64,000 nucleotides of DNA from Cellulomonas pakistanensis (GCF_016862755.1 NZ_BONO01000019.1:29070-93069); one strand, 5' to 3'; positions 54,563 to 63,255 are shown, numbered from the stretch's first letter. Numbers and translations: made by a program. The notes: generated by a model not told the origin, from the sequence alone.

Positions 54563-55762
54563 GTGAGCAGGTTTCCCGCGCGGGCGGTCGTGGACCTCGG
54601 GGCCGTGCGTGCCAACGCGCGGACCCTGGGCGACCTCGCCCCGACGGCGCAGCTCATGGCGGTCGTGAAGGCGGACGCCTACGGCCACGGCCTGCTGCCG
54701 GTCGCGCGCGCCGCGGTCGAGGGCGGCGCGACGTGGCTGGGCGTCGCCCAGGTGTCGGAGGCGCTCGCGCTGCGCGCCGGCGGCGTGACGGCCCGTGTCC
54801 TGACCTGGCTGTACGCGCCCGGCGCCCCGCTGGCCGAGGCGGTCGCCGCCGACGTCGACCTGTCCGTCGCCGCCCCGTGGGCGCTGCGCGAGGTCGCGGA
54901 CGCCGCCCGCGCCGCCGGCCACGCGGCGCGGATCCACGTGAAGGTCGACACCGGGCTCGGCCGCAACGGGCTGACCCCGGACGACCTGCCGGCGGTCGTC
55001 GACGAGGCGCTCCGGCTCGAGGCCCAGGGCGTCGTCCGGCTGGTCGGCATCTGGTCGCACCTGGCGTTCGCCGACGAGCCCGGCCACCCGAGCCTGCACG
55101 CGCAGGGCGATCTGCTGCGCGCCGCCGCGGCGGACGCCGAGGCGCGGGGCGCCCGGTTCGAGGTGCGGCACATCGCCGCCTCGGCCTCGACGCTGACGGA
55201 CCCGGAGCTCCACCTGGACCTCGTGCGGCCCGGCATCGCGCTCTACGGCCTGACCCCGGTGCCGCAGCTCGGCGGGCCGGAGCGGTTCGGGCTGGTGCCG
55301 GCGATGACGGTCGAGGCCGAGCTCGCGAACGTCAAGCGGCTGCCCGCCGGCCACGGCGTGTCGTACGGCCACCACTACGTGACGCCGCGGGACACGGTGC
55401 TGGGCGTGGTCCCGCTCGGGTACGCGGACGGGGTGCCCCGGCACGCCTCCGGCCAGGACGGCGCGCCCGGGGCCCCGCTGGGTGTCGGCGGCCGGCGGCT
55501 GGCGATCGCCGGGCGGGTCTGCATGGACCAGGTCATGGTCGACCTCGGCCCGGGCGCGACCGAGCGGGCCGGCGACCGCGTCGTGCTGTTCGGCACCGGG
55601 GCGGACGGCGGCCCGACGGCCCAGGGCTGGGCCGACGCGGCGGGCACCATCAGCTACGAGATCGTCACCCGGCTCGGTGCCCGGGTGCCGCGGGTGTACG
55701 TGGACGGCGGCCGGGAGGTCCCGGCGAGCGGCGCGGAGCGCGTCGCGGAGGGAGTGGCGTGA
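54563..55762 (+). CDS. alr: alanine racemase
   Basis: 399 residues, GTG start 54563; GAGACT 7 bases upstream may be its -10 box. The PLP-binding Lys36 is in VVKADAYGHG and the catalytic Tyr is in GHGVSYGHHY; the second-domain motif RVCMDQVMVDLG is present. It makes D-alanine for peptidoglycan. It overlaps tsaE by 4 bases (GTGA). alr-tsaE-tsaB-rimI is a common actinobacterial order. Confidence 0.97.
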   Translation: MSRFPARAVVDLGAVRANARTLGDLAPTAQLMAVVKADAYGHGLLPVARAAVEGGATWLGVAQVSEALALRAGGVTARVLTWLYAPGAPLAEAVAADVDLSVAAPWALREVADAARAAGHAARIHVKVDTGLGRNGLTPDDLPAVVDEALRLEAQGVVRLVGIWSHLAFADEPGHPSLHAQGDLLRAAAADAEARGARFEVRHIAASASTLTDPELHLDLVRPGIALYGLTPVPQLGGPERFGLVPAMTVEAELANVKRLPAGHGVSYGHHYVTPRDTVLGVVPLGYADGVPRHASGQDGAPGAPLGVGGRRLAIAGRVCMDQVMVDLGPGATERAGDRVVLFGTGADGGPTAQGWADAAGTISYEIVTRLGARVPRVYVDGGREVPASGAERVAEGVA

Positions 55763-56325
55763 GCGAGCAGGACGGGGCGACCGCGGCGGTCGCCGAGGTG
55801 ACGGTCGACCTCGCGGACGCGGACGCGACGCGCGGGTACGGCGAGGCGCTCGCGGCGCTGCTGCGGCCGGGCGACCTCGTCGTGCTGACCGGCGACCTCG
55901 GGGCGGGCAAGACGACGCTGACCCAGGGCATCGGCACCGGGCTCGGCGTGCGCGGCGCGGTCGCGTCGCCGACGTTCGTGATCGCGCGGGTGCACCCGCC
56001 GCTGCCGCGCCCGGACGGCTCGGCCGGCCCGACGCTGGTGCACGTCGACGCCTACCGGCTCGGCTCGCTGGACGAGGTCGACGCGCTCGACCTGGACGCC
56101 TCGCTCGACGAGTCGGTGACCGTCGTCGAGTGGGGCGAGGGGCTGGTCGAGGCGCTCGCCGACGACCGGCTCGAGGTCGCCCTGCGCCGCCCCCGCGGGG
56201 CCGACGCCGCCGGCGCCCCGCCGGACGCCGAGGACGCCGCCGCGGGCGTGCGGGCCGTGACCGTCCGCGCGCGCGGCGAGCGGTGGCGCGGCGTGGCCCT
56301 GCCCACCGGCCCCGCGACCACCTGA
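55759..56325 (+). CDS. tsaE: tRNA t6A biosynthesis ATPase TsaE
   Basis: 188 residues with Walker A GDLGAGKTT at 45-53, SPTFVIARVH and the VEWGEGL motif of the YjeE family. It helps TsaB and TsaD to place threonylcarbamoyl on A37 of ANN-decoding tRNAs. The C-terminal 40 residues (RGADAAGAPPDAEDAAAG) are an Ala-rich extension. Confidence 0.95.
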   Translation: MSEQDGATAAVAEVTVDLADADATRGYGEALAALLRPGDLVVLTGDLGAGKTTLTQGIGTGLGVRGAVASPTFVIARVHPPLPRPDGSAGPTLVHVDAYRLGSLDEVDALDLDASLDESVTVVEWGEGLVEALADDRLEVALRRPRGADAAGAPPDAEDAAAGVRAVTVRARGERWRGVALPTGPATT

Positions 56326-56380
56326 CCCCGGGCCGCCCGCCCGCACCCGAGACACCCCCGACAACGAAGGAACCCCACCG

Positions 56381-57100
56381 GTGCCCGTCCTCGCGCTCGA
56401 CACCTCCGCCGCCGCGTCCGCCGCCGTCGTCGACGACGCCGGCCGCACCCTGGCCACCCGGTCCACGGGCGAGGCCCGCCGGCACGCGGAGACTCTCACC
56501 CCGCTGCTCGACGCGGTGCTGGCCGAGGCGGGCGTCGCGCGCACGGAGCTGACCGCCGTCGTCGCGGGAACGGGCCCGGCGCCGTTCACCGGCCTGCGAG
56601 TCGGCCTGGTCACGGCGCGCACGCTCGGTCTGGCGCTGGGCGTCCCGGTGCACGGGGTGTCGTCGCTCGACGCGCTGGCGCTGGCGGCGGTCGCGGGCGC
56701 GGCGTCCGGCGCCGGCCCCGACCTGGACGGCCGCGAGCTGCTCGTCGTGACGGACGCGCGCCGCAAGGAGGTCTACTGGGCCCGGTACCGCGCGGTCGTG
56801 GGCGCCGGCACGGAGCCGTCGGTCGAGGCCGTCGAGGGCCCCGGCGTGGCCGCGCCGGCGGTCGTCGCCGAGCAGGGGCTGGACGGCCTGCTGCTCGTCG
56901 GCCCGGGCACCGCCCTGTACCCGGAGCTGCTGCCGCCGAGCCCCGGCACCCCGGACGCGGTCGACGCGGCGGACCTGGCGCGGGTGGCGCTGGCGCGGCT
57001 CGCGGTCGGCGGCGACGGCCTGGTGCTGCCGACCGAGCCTCTGTACCTGCGCCGCCCGGACGCCGTGCCGCCGGCCGCCGCGAAGCGGGCGCGGGCGTGA
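56381..57100 (+). CDS. tsaB: tRNA t6A biosynthesis protein TsaB
   Basis: 239 residues, GTG start 56381 with GAAGGA upstream (MPVLALDTSAAASAAVVDDA). ASKHA-fold opening and TGPAPFTGLRVGLVTARTLG are typical; it lacks the TsaD metal histidines. It dimerises with TsaD. It overlaps rimI (GTGA). Confidence 0.94.
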   Translation: MPVLALDTSAAASAAVVDDAGRTLATRSTGEARRHAETLTPLLDAVLAEAGVARTELTAVVAGTGPAPFTGLRVGLVTARTLGLALGVPVHGVSSLDALALAAVAGAASGAGPDLDGRELLVVTDARRKEVYWARYRAVVGAGTEPSVEAVEGPGVAAPAVVAEQGLDGLLLVGPGTALYPELLPPSPGTPDAVDAADLARVALARLAVGGDGLVLPTEPLYLRRPDAVPPAAAKRARA

Positions 57101-57603
57101 CCACGCCGTCCGGGGACGACTCGGCGCCGGGCACCGCTCCCGACGGCCTCACCGCCGACGTCCTGATCCGGCCGCTCGTCGAGGCCGACCTCGACGCGCT
57201 CGAGGACCTGGAGGAGGCGCTGTTCGGCGCCGGGGCGTGGTCCCGCGCGTCGCTCGCCGAGGAGATCGCCGGCCCCGGCCGGTGGTACGTCGGCGCCCAG
57301 GACCGGGCGTCGGGCGAGCTCGTCGGGTACGCGGGCCTGTGGTTCGACGGCTACGACGGCCAGGTCATGACCGTCGGCACCCGCCCGGACGCGCAGGGCC
57401 ACGGCGTCGGGCGGATGCTGCTCGACGCGCTGCTCGACCACGCGCGCGAGCTCGGCGCGGGCGACGTGCTGCTCGAGGTGCGGGTCGACAACGAGCCCGC
57501 GCTGCGGCTGTACGAGCGCGCGGGGTTCGAGCGGTTCGGCCGCCGCAAGGGGTACTACCAGCCCGAGAACGTCGACGCCTGGACGATGCGCCGCAAGGCC
57601 TGA
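57097..57603 (+). CDS. rimI: ribosomal-protein-alanine N-acetyltransferase (RimI-like GNAT)
   Basis: 168 residues, GTG start overlapping tsaB. GNAT acetyl-CoA motif VGTRPDAQGHGVGRMLLDAL, then LLEVRVDNEPALRLYERAGFERFGRRKGYY, the RimI-type ending. The classical target is the N-terminus of S18. About 25 extra N-terminal residues are low complexity. Confidence 0.92.
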   Translation: MTTPSGDDSAPGTAPDGLTADVLIRPLVEADLDALEDLEEALFGAGAWSRASLAEEIAGPGRWYVGAQDRASGELVGYAGLWFDGYDGQVMTVGTRPDAQGHGVGRMLLDALLDHARELGAGDVLLEVRVDNEPALRLYERAGFERFGRRKGYYQPENVDAWTMRRKA

Positions 57604-57630
57604 CGCGGTGCGGCGGGGCGCCCGGACGCG

Positions 57631-57668
57631 GCGAGGGCCCCGCCACCGGCCGGTGGCGGGGCCCTCGC
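57631..57668. terminator. 19-bp perfect palindrome between rimI and the nitroreductase gene
   Basis: GCGAGGGCCCCGCCACCGG and its exact complement with no unpaired centre, in the 75-base space between convergent genes; it should act in both directions. Confidence 0.75.
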
Positions 57669-57678
57669 GCGTCGGCGC

Positions 57679-58311
57679 TCAGATCGTGCGGGCGACGTCC
57701 TCGAAGTCGAGCCGGCCCTGGCGCGGGTGCGAGGCCGGCGTGCCGTCGGCGTCCGCGGGCATGGTGCCGACGTTCAGCACCATGAGGGACCGCCAGCCGG
57801 AGCCGGCCAGCAGGTCGGCGTCCAGGCCCGGCGCGTCGAAGCCGGTCATCGGGCCGACGTGCAGCCCGGCGGCACGCAGGCCGACGATCAGGTAGCCCGC
57901 CTGCAGGAACGCGTTGTCGCGGGACCAGCGGGCGCGGACGTCCGCCACGCCGGCGAAGTTGTCCCGTGCGCCGGGCACGTGCGGGGCCAGGCGGTGCAGC
58001 TGCTCGTGGAAGTCGAGGTCGGCGGCGACCACGACGCTGAGCGGCGCGCGCTGGGTCTTCGCCTTGTTGCCCTCGTTCATGTGCGCCACGAGGCGCTCGC
58101 GGCCCTCGGGGGAGCGGACGAGCAGCAGGCGCAGCGGCAGCGAGTTCATCGCGGTCGGGCCCCAGCGGACGACGTCCCAGACGGCGCGGACCTGCTCGTC
58201 GGTGACCTCGCCCTCGGCGAAGGTGTTGACGGTGCGCGCGTCCCGGAACACGAGGTCGACGACCTCCTGGGGTACGCGGAGGTCGGTCAGCGGCGCGGTG
58301 TCGGTGCTCAT
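57679..58311 (-). CDS. nitroreductase family protein, malonic semialdehyde reductase (RutE)-like
   Basis: 210 residues from ATG 58311 (MSTDTAPLTDLRVPQEVVDL). FMN-nitroreductase fold with the RutE/HadB subgroup pattern DARTVNTFAEGEVTDEQV, WGPTAMNSLPLRLL and GLRAAGLHVGPMTGFDAPGL. Members reduce malonic semialdehyde or small aldehydes with NAD(P)H; the substrate here is inferred. It interrupts the rimI-tsaD order on the opposite strand. Confidence 0.87.
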   Translation of the reverse strand: MSTDTAPLTDLRVPQEVVDLVFRDARTVNTFAEGEVTDEQVRAVWDVVRWGPTAMNSLPLRLLLVRSPEGRERLVAHMNEGNKAKTQRAPLSVVVAADLDFHEQLHRLAPHVPGARDNFAGVADVRARWSRDNAFLQAGYLIVGLRAAGLHVGPMTGFDAPGLDADLLAGSGWRSLMVLNVGTMPADADGTPASHPRQGRLDFEDVARTI

Positions 58312-58385
58312 GGTTCGTTGAATGCACAACCACTCGCGGGTCATCCCGGTTGCCCGGGTGAACCGTGTCACACCGGGCGGGCGCC

Positions 58386-58391
58386 TAGAAT
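58386..58391 (+). promoter_or_regulatory. -10 box, leaderless start of tsaD
   Basis: TAGAAT ends 6 bases before the ATG at 58398. It gives tsaD its own promoter, separate from tsaE-tsaB-rimI. Confidence 0.6.
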
Positions 58392-58397
58392 CGGGCC

Positions 58398-59456
58398 ATG
58401 CCTGAAGCGCCGCTCGTCCTGGGGATCGAGACGTCCTGCGACGAGACCGGGGTCGCCCTGGTCCGCGCCCACCCCGACCGCAGCGAGCTCCTGGTCGACG
58501 CCGTCGCGTCCTCCATGGACGAGCACGCGCGGTTCGGCGGGATCATCCCCGAGATCGCCTCGCGCGCCCACCTCGAGGCGATGATCCCGACCGTCGAGCG
58601 CGCGCTCGACACCGCCGGCGTCACGCTCGCGGACGTCGACGCGGTCGCCGTCACCGCGGGGCCCGGCCTGGTCGGCTCGCTCACCGTCGGCACCGCCGCC
58701 GCGAAGGCGCTCGCGTACGGCCTGGGCAAGCCGCTGTACGGCGTGAACCACGTCATCGGCCACGCTGCCGTCGACGAGCTGGTGCACGGCCTGTTCCCCG
58801 ACCGCGTCATGGCGCTCGTCGTGTCCGGCGGCCACTCCAGCCTGCTGCTGATCGACGACGTCGTCACCGGCGTGCACGAGCTCGGCTCGACGCTCGACGA
58901 CGCGGCGGGGGAGGCGTTCGACAAGGTCGGCCGCCTGCTCGGCCTGCCCTACCCCGGCGGCCCGCACATCGACCGCCTGGCGCGCGAGGGCGACCCGGCC
59001 GCGATCCGGTTCCCGCGCGGCCTCACCGCCGCCAAGGACCAGGCGAAGCACGCGGACGACTTCTCGTTCTCCGGCCTCAAGACCGCCGTGGCCCGCTGGG
59101 TCGAGGCGCGCGAGGACGCCGGCGAGGCGATCCCGCTCGAGGACGTGTCCGCGTCGTTCGCGGCGGCGGTCGCCGACGTCCTCACCGCCAAGACGATCGC
59201 CGCGTGCCGGAAGCACGGCGTCGACACGCTGGTCGTGGGCGGCGGGTTCTCCGCGAACTCGCAGCTGCGCGACATGGCGGCCGAGCGGTGCGCGGCGGCC
59301 GGGATCGACCTGCGGATCCCGCCGATCAGGTACTGCACGGACAACGGCGCGATGATCGCCGCGCTCGGCGCCGCGGTCGTGCGGCGCGGGCTGCCGGCGT
59401 CGGACTTCGCGATCGGCGTCGACTCGACGATGCCGCTGGAGACCGTGACGGTCTGA
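58398..59456 (+). CDS. tsaD: tRNA N6-threonylcarbamoyladenosine transferase TsaD
   Basis: 352 residues ([20 protein letters not shown]). The metal-binding pair is His118 and His122 in [45 protein letters not shown] and [13 protein letters not shown] complete the family pattern. It is the catalytic subunit of t6A synthesis and works with TsaB and TsaE. Confidence 0.97.
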   Translation: MPEAPLVLGIETSCDETGVALVRAHPDRSELLVDAVASSMDEHARFGGIIPEIASRAHLEAMIPTVERALDTAGVTLADVDAVAVTAGPGLVGSLTVGTAAAKALAYGLGKPLYGVNHVIGHAAVDELVHGLFPDRVMALVVSGGHSSLLLIDDVVTGVHELGSTLDDAAGEAFDKVGRLLGLPYPGGPHIDRLAREGDPAAIRFPRGLTAAKDQAKHADDFSFSGLKTAVARWVEAREDAGEAIPLEDVSASFAAAVADVLTAKTIAACRKHGVDTLVVGGGFSANSQLRDMAAERCAAAGIDLRIPPIRYCTDNGAMIAALGAAVVRRGLPASDFAIGVDSTMPLETVTV

Positions 59457-59491
59457 CGGCGCCCCGGCCCGGCCCGTCCGTCGGCGACCGG

Positions 59492-59518
59492 GGGCCCGGA
59501 CCGCGCGGTTCCGGGCCC
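59492..59518. terminator. bidirectional hairpin between tsaD and the GCS2 gene
   Basis: 9-bp stem GGGCCCGGA / TCCGGGCCC with a 9-base loop between convergent genes. Confidence 0.5.
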
Positions 59519-59522
59519 GGCG

Positions 59523-60671
59523 TCAGAGCGGCCGGCCCGCCCGCATCTCCGCGACCAGCGACGCCACCACCGCGTCGAGCTCGCCGGCGTTCCGCCGCGC
59601 CACCGCCCGCTGCCGCTGGTACGACGCTCCCTTGCGCAGGATCACCCGGACCGCATCGAGCTCGGCGGAGCAGCCCAGCCGCTCGGCGACCGGTTCCAGG
59701 TCGACGAGCAGCCGCCCGACCGCGTCGGTGACGAGCTCCTCGTCGCCCGCCGCGTTCGTGATGATGATCGCGTCCATGCCGTAGCGCGCCGAGCGCCACT
59801 TGTTCTCCTGCGCGAACCACGGCGGGATCGTCGGCAGCGGCTCCCCGCGGTCCAGCAGCGTCGAGAAGTGCTCGACCAGGCAGTGCGTCAGCGCGGCGAG
59901 CGCGGTCACCTCCAGGAGGCTGGGGGAGCCGTCGCAGATCCGCGCCTCGATCGTGCCGAACCGCGGCGACGGCCGGACGTCCCAGCGCACCTCGTCGAAC
60001 GCGTCGATGACGCCGGTGTGCAGCATGTCGCCGACGTACGCCTCGAGCTGGTCCCAGCGCTCGAACTGGAACGGCAGCCCCGCGGTCGGGAGCTGCTGGA
60101 ACATCAGCGCGCGGTTCGACGCGTACCCGGTGTCCTTGCCGCCCCAGAACGGGCTCGACGCCGACAGCGACTGCAGGTGCGCGAACGTGGTCAGCAGCGC
60201 CCGCGAGATCGGGAGCACCTTGTCCCGGTCCTCGATGCCGACGTGGACGTGCACGCCGTAGATGAGCATCTGCCGGCCCCACCACTGCGTGCGGTCGATC
60301 AGGGTGGCGTACCGCTGCTTGTCGGTGACCTTCTGCTGCGCCCACCGGGCGAACGGGTGCGTGCCCGCGCTCATCAGCTCGACGCGCAGCGGGTCGGTGA
60401 CGGTGCGGACCTCGTCGACCGCGCGCTGCAGGTCCGCGCCGGCCTCGCCCACGGTGCGGCACACGCCGGACACGACCTCGACGGTGTTGAGCAGCAGCTC
60501 CTGCTTGATCGCGGGGTGCTCGGCGGCGCCCGCCGGCCGGACCGCGTCGAGCACCGTGCTGGCCACCTGGCGCAGGTCGCCGGAGTCGGCGTCGACGAGC
60601 GCGAGCTCCCACTCGATCCCGACGGTCGACCGCTCGGACCGCGCGAACGGCAGCCGCGCGGGCGTGGTCAT
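59523..60671 (-). CDS. ybdK: carboxylate-amine ligase / glutamate-cysteine ligase, GCS2 (YbdK) type
   Basis: 382 residues (MTTPARLPFARSERSTVGIE...). GCS2 motifs are VGIEWELALVD, IKQELLLNTVEVVSGVC, GVHVHVGIEDRD and FGTIEARICDGSPSLLE. Family enzymes have weak gamma-glutamyl-cysteine synthetase activity; the true product in mycothiol-making actinobacteria is uncertain. Its ATG overlaps the stop of the methyltransferase-like gene (ATGA), so the two form an operon. Confidence 0.88.
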   Translation of the reverse strand: MTTPARLPFARSERSTVGIEWELALVDADSGDLRQVASTVLDAVRPAGAAEHPAIKQELLLNTVEVVSGVCRTVGEAGADLQRAVDEVRTVTDPLRVELMSAGTHPFARWAQQKVTDKQRYATLIDRTQWWGRQMLIYGVHVHVGIEDRDKVLPISRALLTTFAHLQSLSASSPFWGGKDTGYASNRALMFQQLPTAGLPFQFERWDQLEAYVGDMLHTGVIDAFDEVRWDVRPSPRFGTIEARICDGSPSLLEVTALAALTHCLVEHFSTLLDRGEPLPTIPPWFAQENKWRSARYGMDAIIITNAAGDEELVTDAVGRLLVDLEPVAERLGCSAELDAVRVILRKGASYQRQRAVARRNAGELDAVVASLVAEMRAGRPL

Positions 60672-61867
60672 GCGGCGGCGCCGACGGGCTCGACGAGCAG
60701 CACCTGCTGCTGGCCGGCGACCCGGGTGAGCACGATCGTCGCGGCGGTCGTGCCGCGGAGGTCGAGCTGGCGGCGCAGCTGCTCCGGGACGACGGCGGTG
60801 CCGCGCTTCTTGATGGTGAGCGACCCGACCCCGCGCTCGCGCAGGTAGGCCCGCAGCCGCTTGAGCCCGAACGGCAGGGTGTCGAGGACGCGGTAGGCCG
60901 TGGCGAACGGCGTCGCGTGCAGGGCGTCGGAGGTCACGTAGGCGATCGTGCTGTCCACGAGCCGTCCCTGCACCTCGGCGGCGACCTCGGCGACCAGGCC
61001 CGCGCGGATGACGGCGCCGTCGGGCTCGTACAGGTAGGCGCCGACGGGTGCCACCTCCGCGCGGGCGGGCTCGGTGGCGGCACGCAGCAGGTCGGACCCG
61101 CCGCCGCTCCCGAGCAGCAGCGCCGACCGGCCGGGGCCCGCGGGCGCGAGCGGGCCGAACCACAGGCCGAGCTCGACGACGTCGCCGTCCACCGACACCC
61201 ACTGCGCCTCGGCGTCGTCGGGCAGCGCGCTGTGCGGGACGCCGGGGCCGAGCTTGAGGCCGAGGGCGGGCACGCGGTCGCGGAGCGCCAGGACGTCGTC
61301 GAGCGGCGGCGCGTAGGCCGCGGGGTCGAACACCCGGCTGCCGCCCGACGTCCGGCGCGCCGGGTCGGCGTACACGCCGTCGACGCCCTCGGCGGCCAGG
61401 TCGACCGCGAGGCCGTCGCCGTGCCGCACCTCGGCCTCGGGGAAGGCGCGCAGGTTGATCGTGGCCAGCGCGGCGGTGGTCTCGTCGGCGTCGACCGCGA
61501 GCACCCGCAGCCCGACCCCGGCGAACGCCATCGCGTCGGCGCCCAGGCCGGAGGTCAGGTCGGCGACCCGCGTGACGCCGGCGGCGGCGTACCGGCGGGC
61601 GTGCTGCGCGGCGACCACCAGGCGGGTCGCCTGCTCGAGGCCCGCGGGGGTGAACAGCATGCCGTCGGCGAACTCGCCCAGCTTGTCGTGCGCCTTCGCC
61701 CGCAGCCGCGACTGGGTGAGCGCGGCGGCGACCAGGTCGGCGTCGAAGCCGTCCCGGCGCAGCCGCTCCGACAGGGCCATCGCGTGCCGCTCGTCGTACG
61801 GCGGCAGGGCGGACAGCAGGGCCCAGCCCTCGGGGCTGAGCAGCTTGGCGAGGCCGGACGCGTCCAT
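60668..61867 (-). CDS. class I SAM-dependent methyltransferase, THUMP-like domain
   Basis: 399 residues from ATG 61867 (MDASGLAKLLSPEGWALLSA). SAM-binding VADLTSGLGADAMAFA, then DGVYADPARRTSGGSRVFDP, a hallmark of this THUMP-like family; the C-terminus has KRGTAVVPEQLRRQLDLRG. An RNA substrate is likely by family but not known. It overlaps the GCS2 ligase gene and is divergent from groES, whose CIRCE elements lie just upstream. Confidence 0.86.
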   Translation of the reverse strand: MDASGLAKLLSPEGWALLSALPPYDERHAMALSERLRRDGFDADLVAAALTQSRLRAKAHDKLGEFADGMLFTPAGLEQATRLVVAAQHARRYAAAGVTRVADLTSGLGADAMAFAGVGLRVLAVDADETTAALATINLRAFPEAEVRHGDGLAVDLAAEGVDGVYADPARRTSGGSRVFDPAAYAPPLDDVLALRDRVPALGLKLGPGVPHSALPDDAEAQWVSVDGDVVELGLWFGPLAPAGPGRSALLLGSGGGSDLLRAATEPARAEVAPVGAYLYEPDGAVIRAGLVAEVAAEVQGRLVDSTIAYVTSDALHATPFATAYRVLDTLPFGLKRLRAYLRERGVGSLTIKKRGTAVVPEQLRRQLDLRGTTAATIVLTRVAGQQQVLLVEPVGAAA

Positions 61868-61894
61868 CCCGCGATCCTCGCACGGGGCGGCTCG

Positions 61895-61921
61895 TTGGCA
61901 CTCGCCTTGACCGAGTGCTAA
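61895..61921. promoter_or_regulatory. CIRCE element 1 (HrcA operator)
   Basis: TTGGCACTC-N9-GAGTGCTAA, a near-perfect match to the CIRCE consensus (TTAGCACTC-N9-GAGTGCTAA). It covers the -35 box of the groES promoter, so HrcA binding would block polymerase. Confidence 0.92.
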
Positions 61922-61935
61922 CGGGTTCCTAGAGT
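61907..61935 (+). promoter_or_regulatory. groES promoter
   Basis: TTGACC (61907-61912), a 17-base spacer, TAGAGT (61930-61935). The -35 box lies within CIRCE 1 and the predicted start lies at the front of CIRCE 2. Confidence 0.8.
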
Positions 61936-61940
61936 GCTGA

Positions 61941-61967
61941 TCGGCACTCTCGTCACGAGAGTGCCAG
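61941..61967. promoter_or_regulatory. CIRCE element 2 (HrcA operator)
   Basis: TCGGCACTC-N9-GAGTGCCAG, with the inner 7-bp arms perfect. It lies over the transcription start of groES, 19 bases after CIRCE 1. Confidence 0.85.
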
Positions 61968-62062
61968 CGCACCGCGCAGCCGCCGGCACCCGCGACGACG
62001 GCCGGCTGGACGGGGCGACAACGGACATCAGGCAGCACTCACACGCGAAGGGGAGGTCCGCT

Positions 62063-62359
62063 GTGTCGGTCTCCATCAAGCCGCTCGAGGACCGCATCGT
62101 CGTCAAGACGCTCGAGGCGGAGCAGACGACCGCCTCCGGTCTGGTCATCCCGGACAGCGCCAAGGAGAAGCCCCAGGAGGGCGAGGTCCTGGCCGTGGGC
62201 CCGGGTCGCATCGACGACAACGGCAACCGCGTCCCGCTCGACGTGGCGGTCGGTGACAAGGTCATCTACAGCAAGTACGGCGGCACCGAGGTCAAGTACG
62301 ACGGCGAGGAGTACCTGATCCTCTCCGCGCGCGACATCCTGGCGGTCGTCACCAAGTGA
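62063..62359 (+). CDS. groES: co-chaperonin GroES
   Basis: 98 residues from GTG 62063 ([20 protein letters not shown]), GGGAGG upstream. The mobile loop ([17 protein letters not shown]) and roof loop ([15 protein letters not shown]) are intact. It caps GroEL. No groEL follows: a terminator comes 39 bases later, so groES is monocistronic and groEL must be elsewhere. Two CIRCE elements imply HrcA heat control. Confidence 0.97.
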   Translation: MSVSIKPLEDRIVVKTLEAEQTTASGLVIPDSAKEKPQEGEVLAVGPGRIDDNGNRVPLDVAVGDKVIYSKYGGTEVKYDGEEYLILSARDILAVVTK

Positions 62360-62398
62360 TGCCGTGGCGCCGGCCCCCTCGGGGTCGGCGCCGGGCTC

Positions 62399-62438
62399 GA
62401 CGCAGGGCCCCCTCCGCGGACGGAGGGGGCCCTGCGTC
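62399..62438 (+). terminator. 18-bp perfect terminator after groES
   Basis: GACGCAGGGCCCCCTCCG and its complement around CGGA, 39 bases after groES; no U-tract. The 403-base groES-whiD gap also holds the palindrome at 62477 and the whiD terminator; I saw no gene there. Confidence 0.8.
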
Positions 62439-62476
62439 GTCCCCGGGTCGGCGCTGCGCCGGGCCTGCCGCAGCGC

Positions 62477-62545
62477 CGAGTGGGCACTGGACGCGTCGAG
62501 CGGGCAACCAGGGGATGCCCACTCGACGCGTCCGATGCCCGCTCG
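62477..62545. repeat. solitary 69-bp palindrome between groES and whiD
   Basis: 30-bp arms (CGAGTGGGCACTGGACGCG... / ...CGCGTCCGATGCCCGCTCG) with 4 mismatches and a 9-base centre. It has the same size range as the cassette boundaries, again between convergent genes, but no DUF559 gene is beside it. Confidence 0.8.
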
Positions 62546-62630
62546 CCGGGTCGCGTCGCCCGGCAGAGTTCTCGGTAGCCACTGCGGCCACTGCCGCGGC
62601 CGCGGCGCGAGCGCCCCGGGGGCGGACGCA

Positions 62631-62666
62631 CGACGGGGCCCCTCCGCATGCGGAGGGGCCCCGTCG
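62631..62666 (-). terminator. perfect palindromic terminator of whiD
   Basis: A 36-base perfect palindrome (CGACGGGGCCCCTCCGCA and its complement), about 97 bases past the whiD stop on the minus strand. Confidence 0.7.
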
Positions 62667-62762
62667 CTCGTGGACGGCGACCGTGCGGTGTCGCACCGCT
62701 CGACGGTCGCCACGACTCAGGTGGCGGCGCTCGGGCCGCCCGGCGGCTCGCGCCGCCGAGGC

Positions 62763-63065
62763 TCAGATGGCCTGGGTGGCGGTCCGGCCGGCGCGCTCGG
62801 CGAGGACGGCGGTGCGCTCGTCCTCGGACAGGCCGCCCCAGACGCCGTACGGCTCGCGGACCGCGAGGGACTGCTCGCGGCACTCGTTGATCACCGGGCA
62901 GCTCGCGCAGATCGCCTTGGCGGCCTCGGCGCGGCGACGGCGCGCGGCGCCCCGCTCGCCCTCCGGGTGGAAGAACAGGTCCTGGTCGGCGTCGCGGCAC
63001 GCGCCCTGGTACTGCCACTCCCAGAGCTCCATCACGGGTCCCGGGAGGCGGGAGATCTCGGCCAT
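62763..63065 (-). CDS. whiD: WhiB-family iron-sulphur regulator, WhiD/WhiB3 type
   Basis: 100 residues from ATG 63065. The four iron-sulphur cysteines are C23, C53, C56 and C62 (CX29CX2CX5C), followed by the GVWGG turn at 74-78 and a basic C-terminus. RLPGPVMELWEWQYQGACR and FFHPEGERGAAR match Streptomyces WhiD and mycobacterial WhiB3, which lie near groES as here. WhiB3/WhiD bind a 4Fe-4S cluster and the principal sigma factor and control redox response and development. Confidence 0.92.
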   Translation of the reverse strand: MAEISRLPGPVMELWEWQYQGACRDADQDLFFHPEGERGAARRRRAEAAKAICASCPVINECREQSLAVREPYGVWGGLSEDERTAVLAERAGRTATQAI

Positions 63066-63188
63066 GGGGGGTCCTCCATCCTGCGCGGCGCCGGGGCGCC
63101 GTTCTGGTGACGTGCGGGGGGCGGTCCTGCCGGCCGCGAAGTCTGGGACCGAGGTCCCTGGTGCGTCGGCTGAACTGCACTGATGAGG

Positions 63189-63217
63189 ACAGTACAACCG
63201 CTTCAGCAGTTGTTCAA
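63189..63217 (-). promoter_or_regulatory. whiD promoter
   Basis: On the minus strand TTGAAC (63217-63212), a 17-base spacer, TACTGT (63194-63189), giving a leader of about 115 bases. Confidence 0.6.
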
Positions 63218-63225
63218 GACCGTGT

Positions 63226-63255
63226 CGCGAATCGCTTCGGCGCGAACCGCTTCGG
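63226..63255. repeat. 15-bp tandem repeat upstream of whiD and the MerR-like gene
   Basis: CGCGAATCGCTTCGG followed directly by CGCGAACCGCTTCGG. Related AACCGCTTCAGC (from 63196) and inverted CGCGATTCG and GCGGTTCAGCGG (63275-63297) surround it. The cluster lies over and just upstream of the whiD promoter in the 348-base gap. It is a candidate operator array. Confidence 0.6.
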
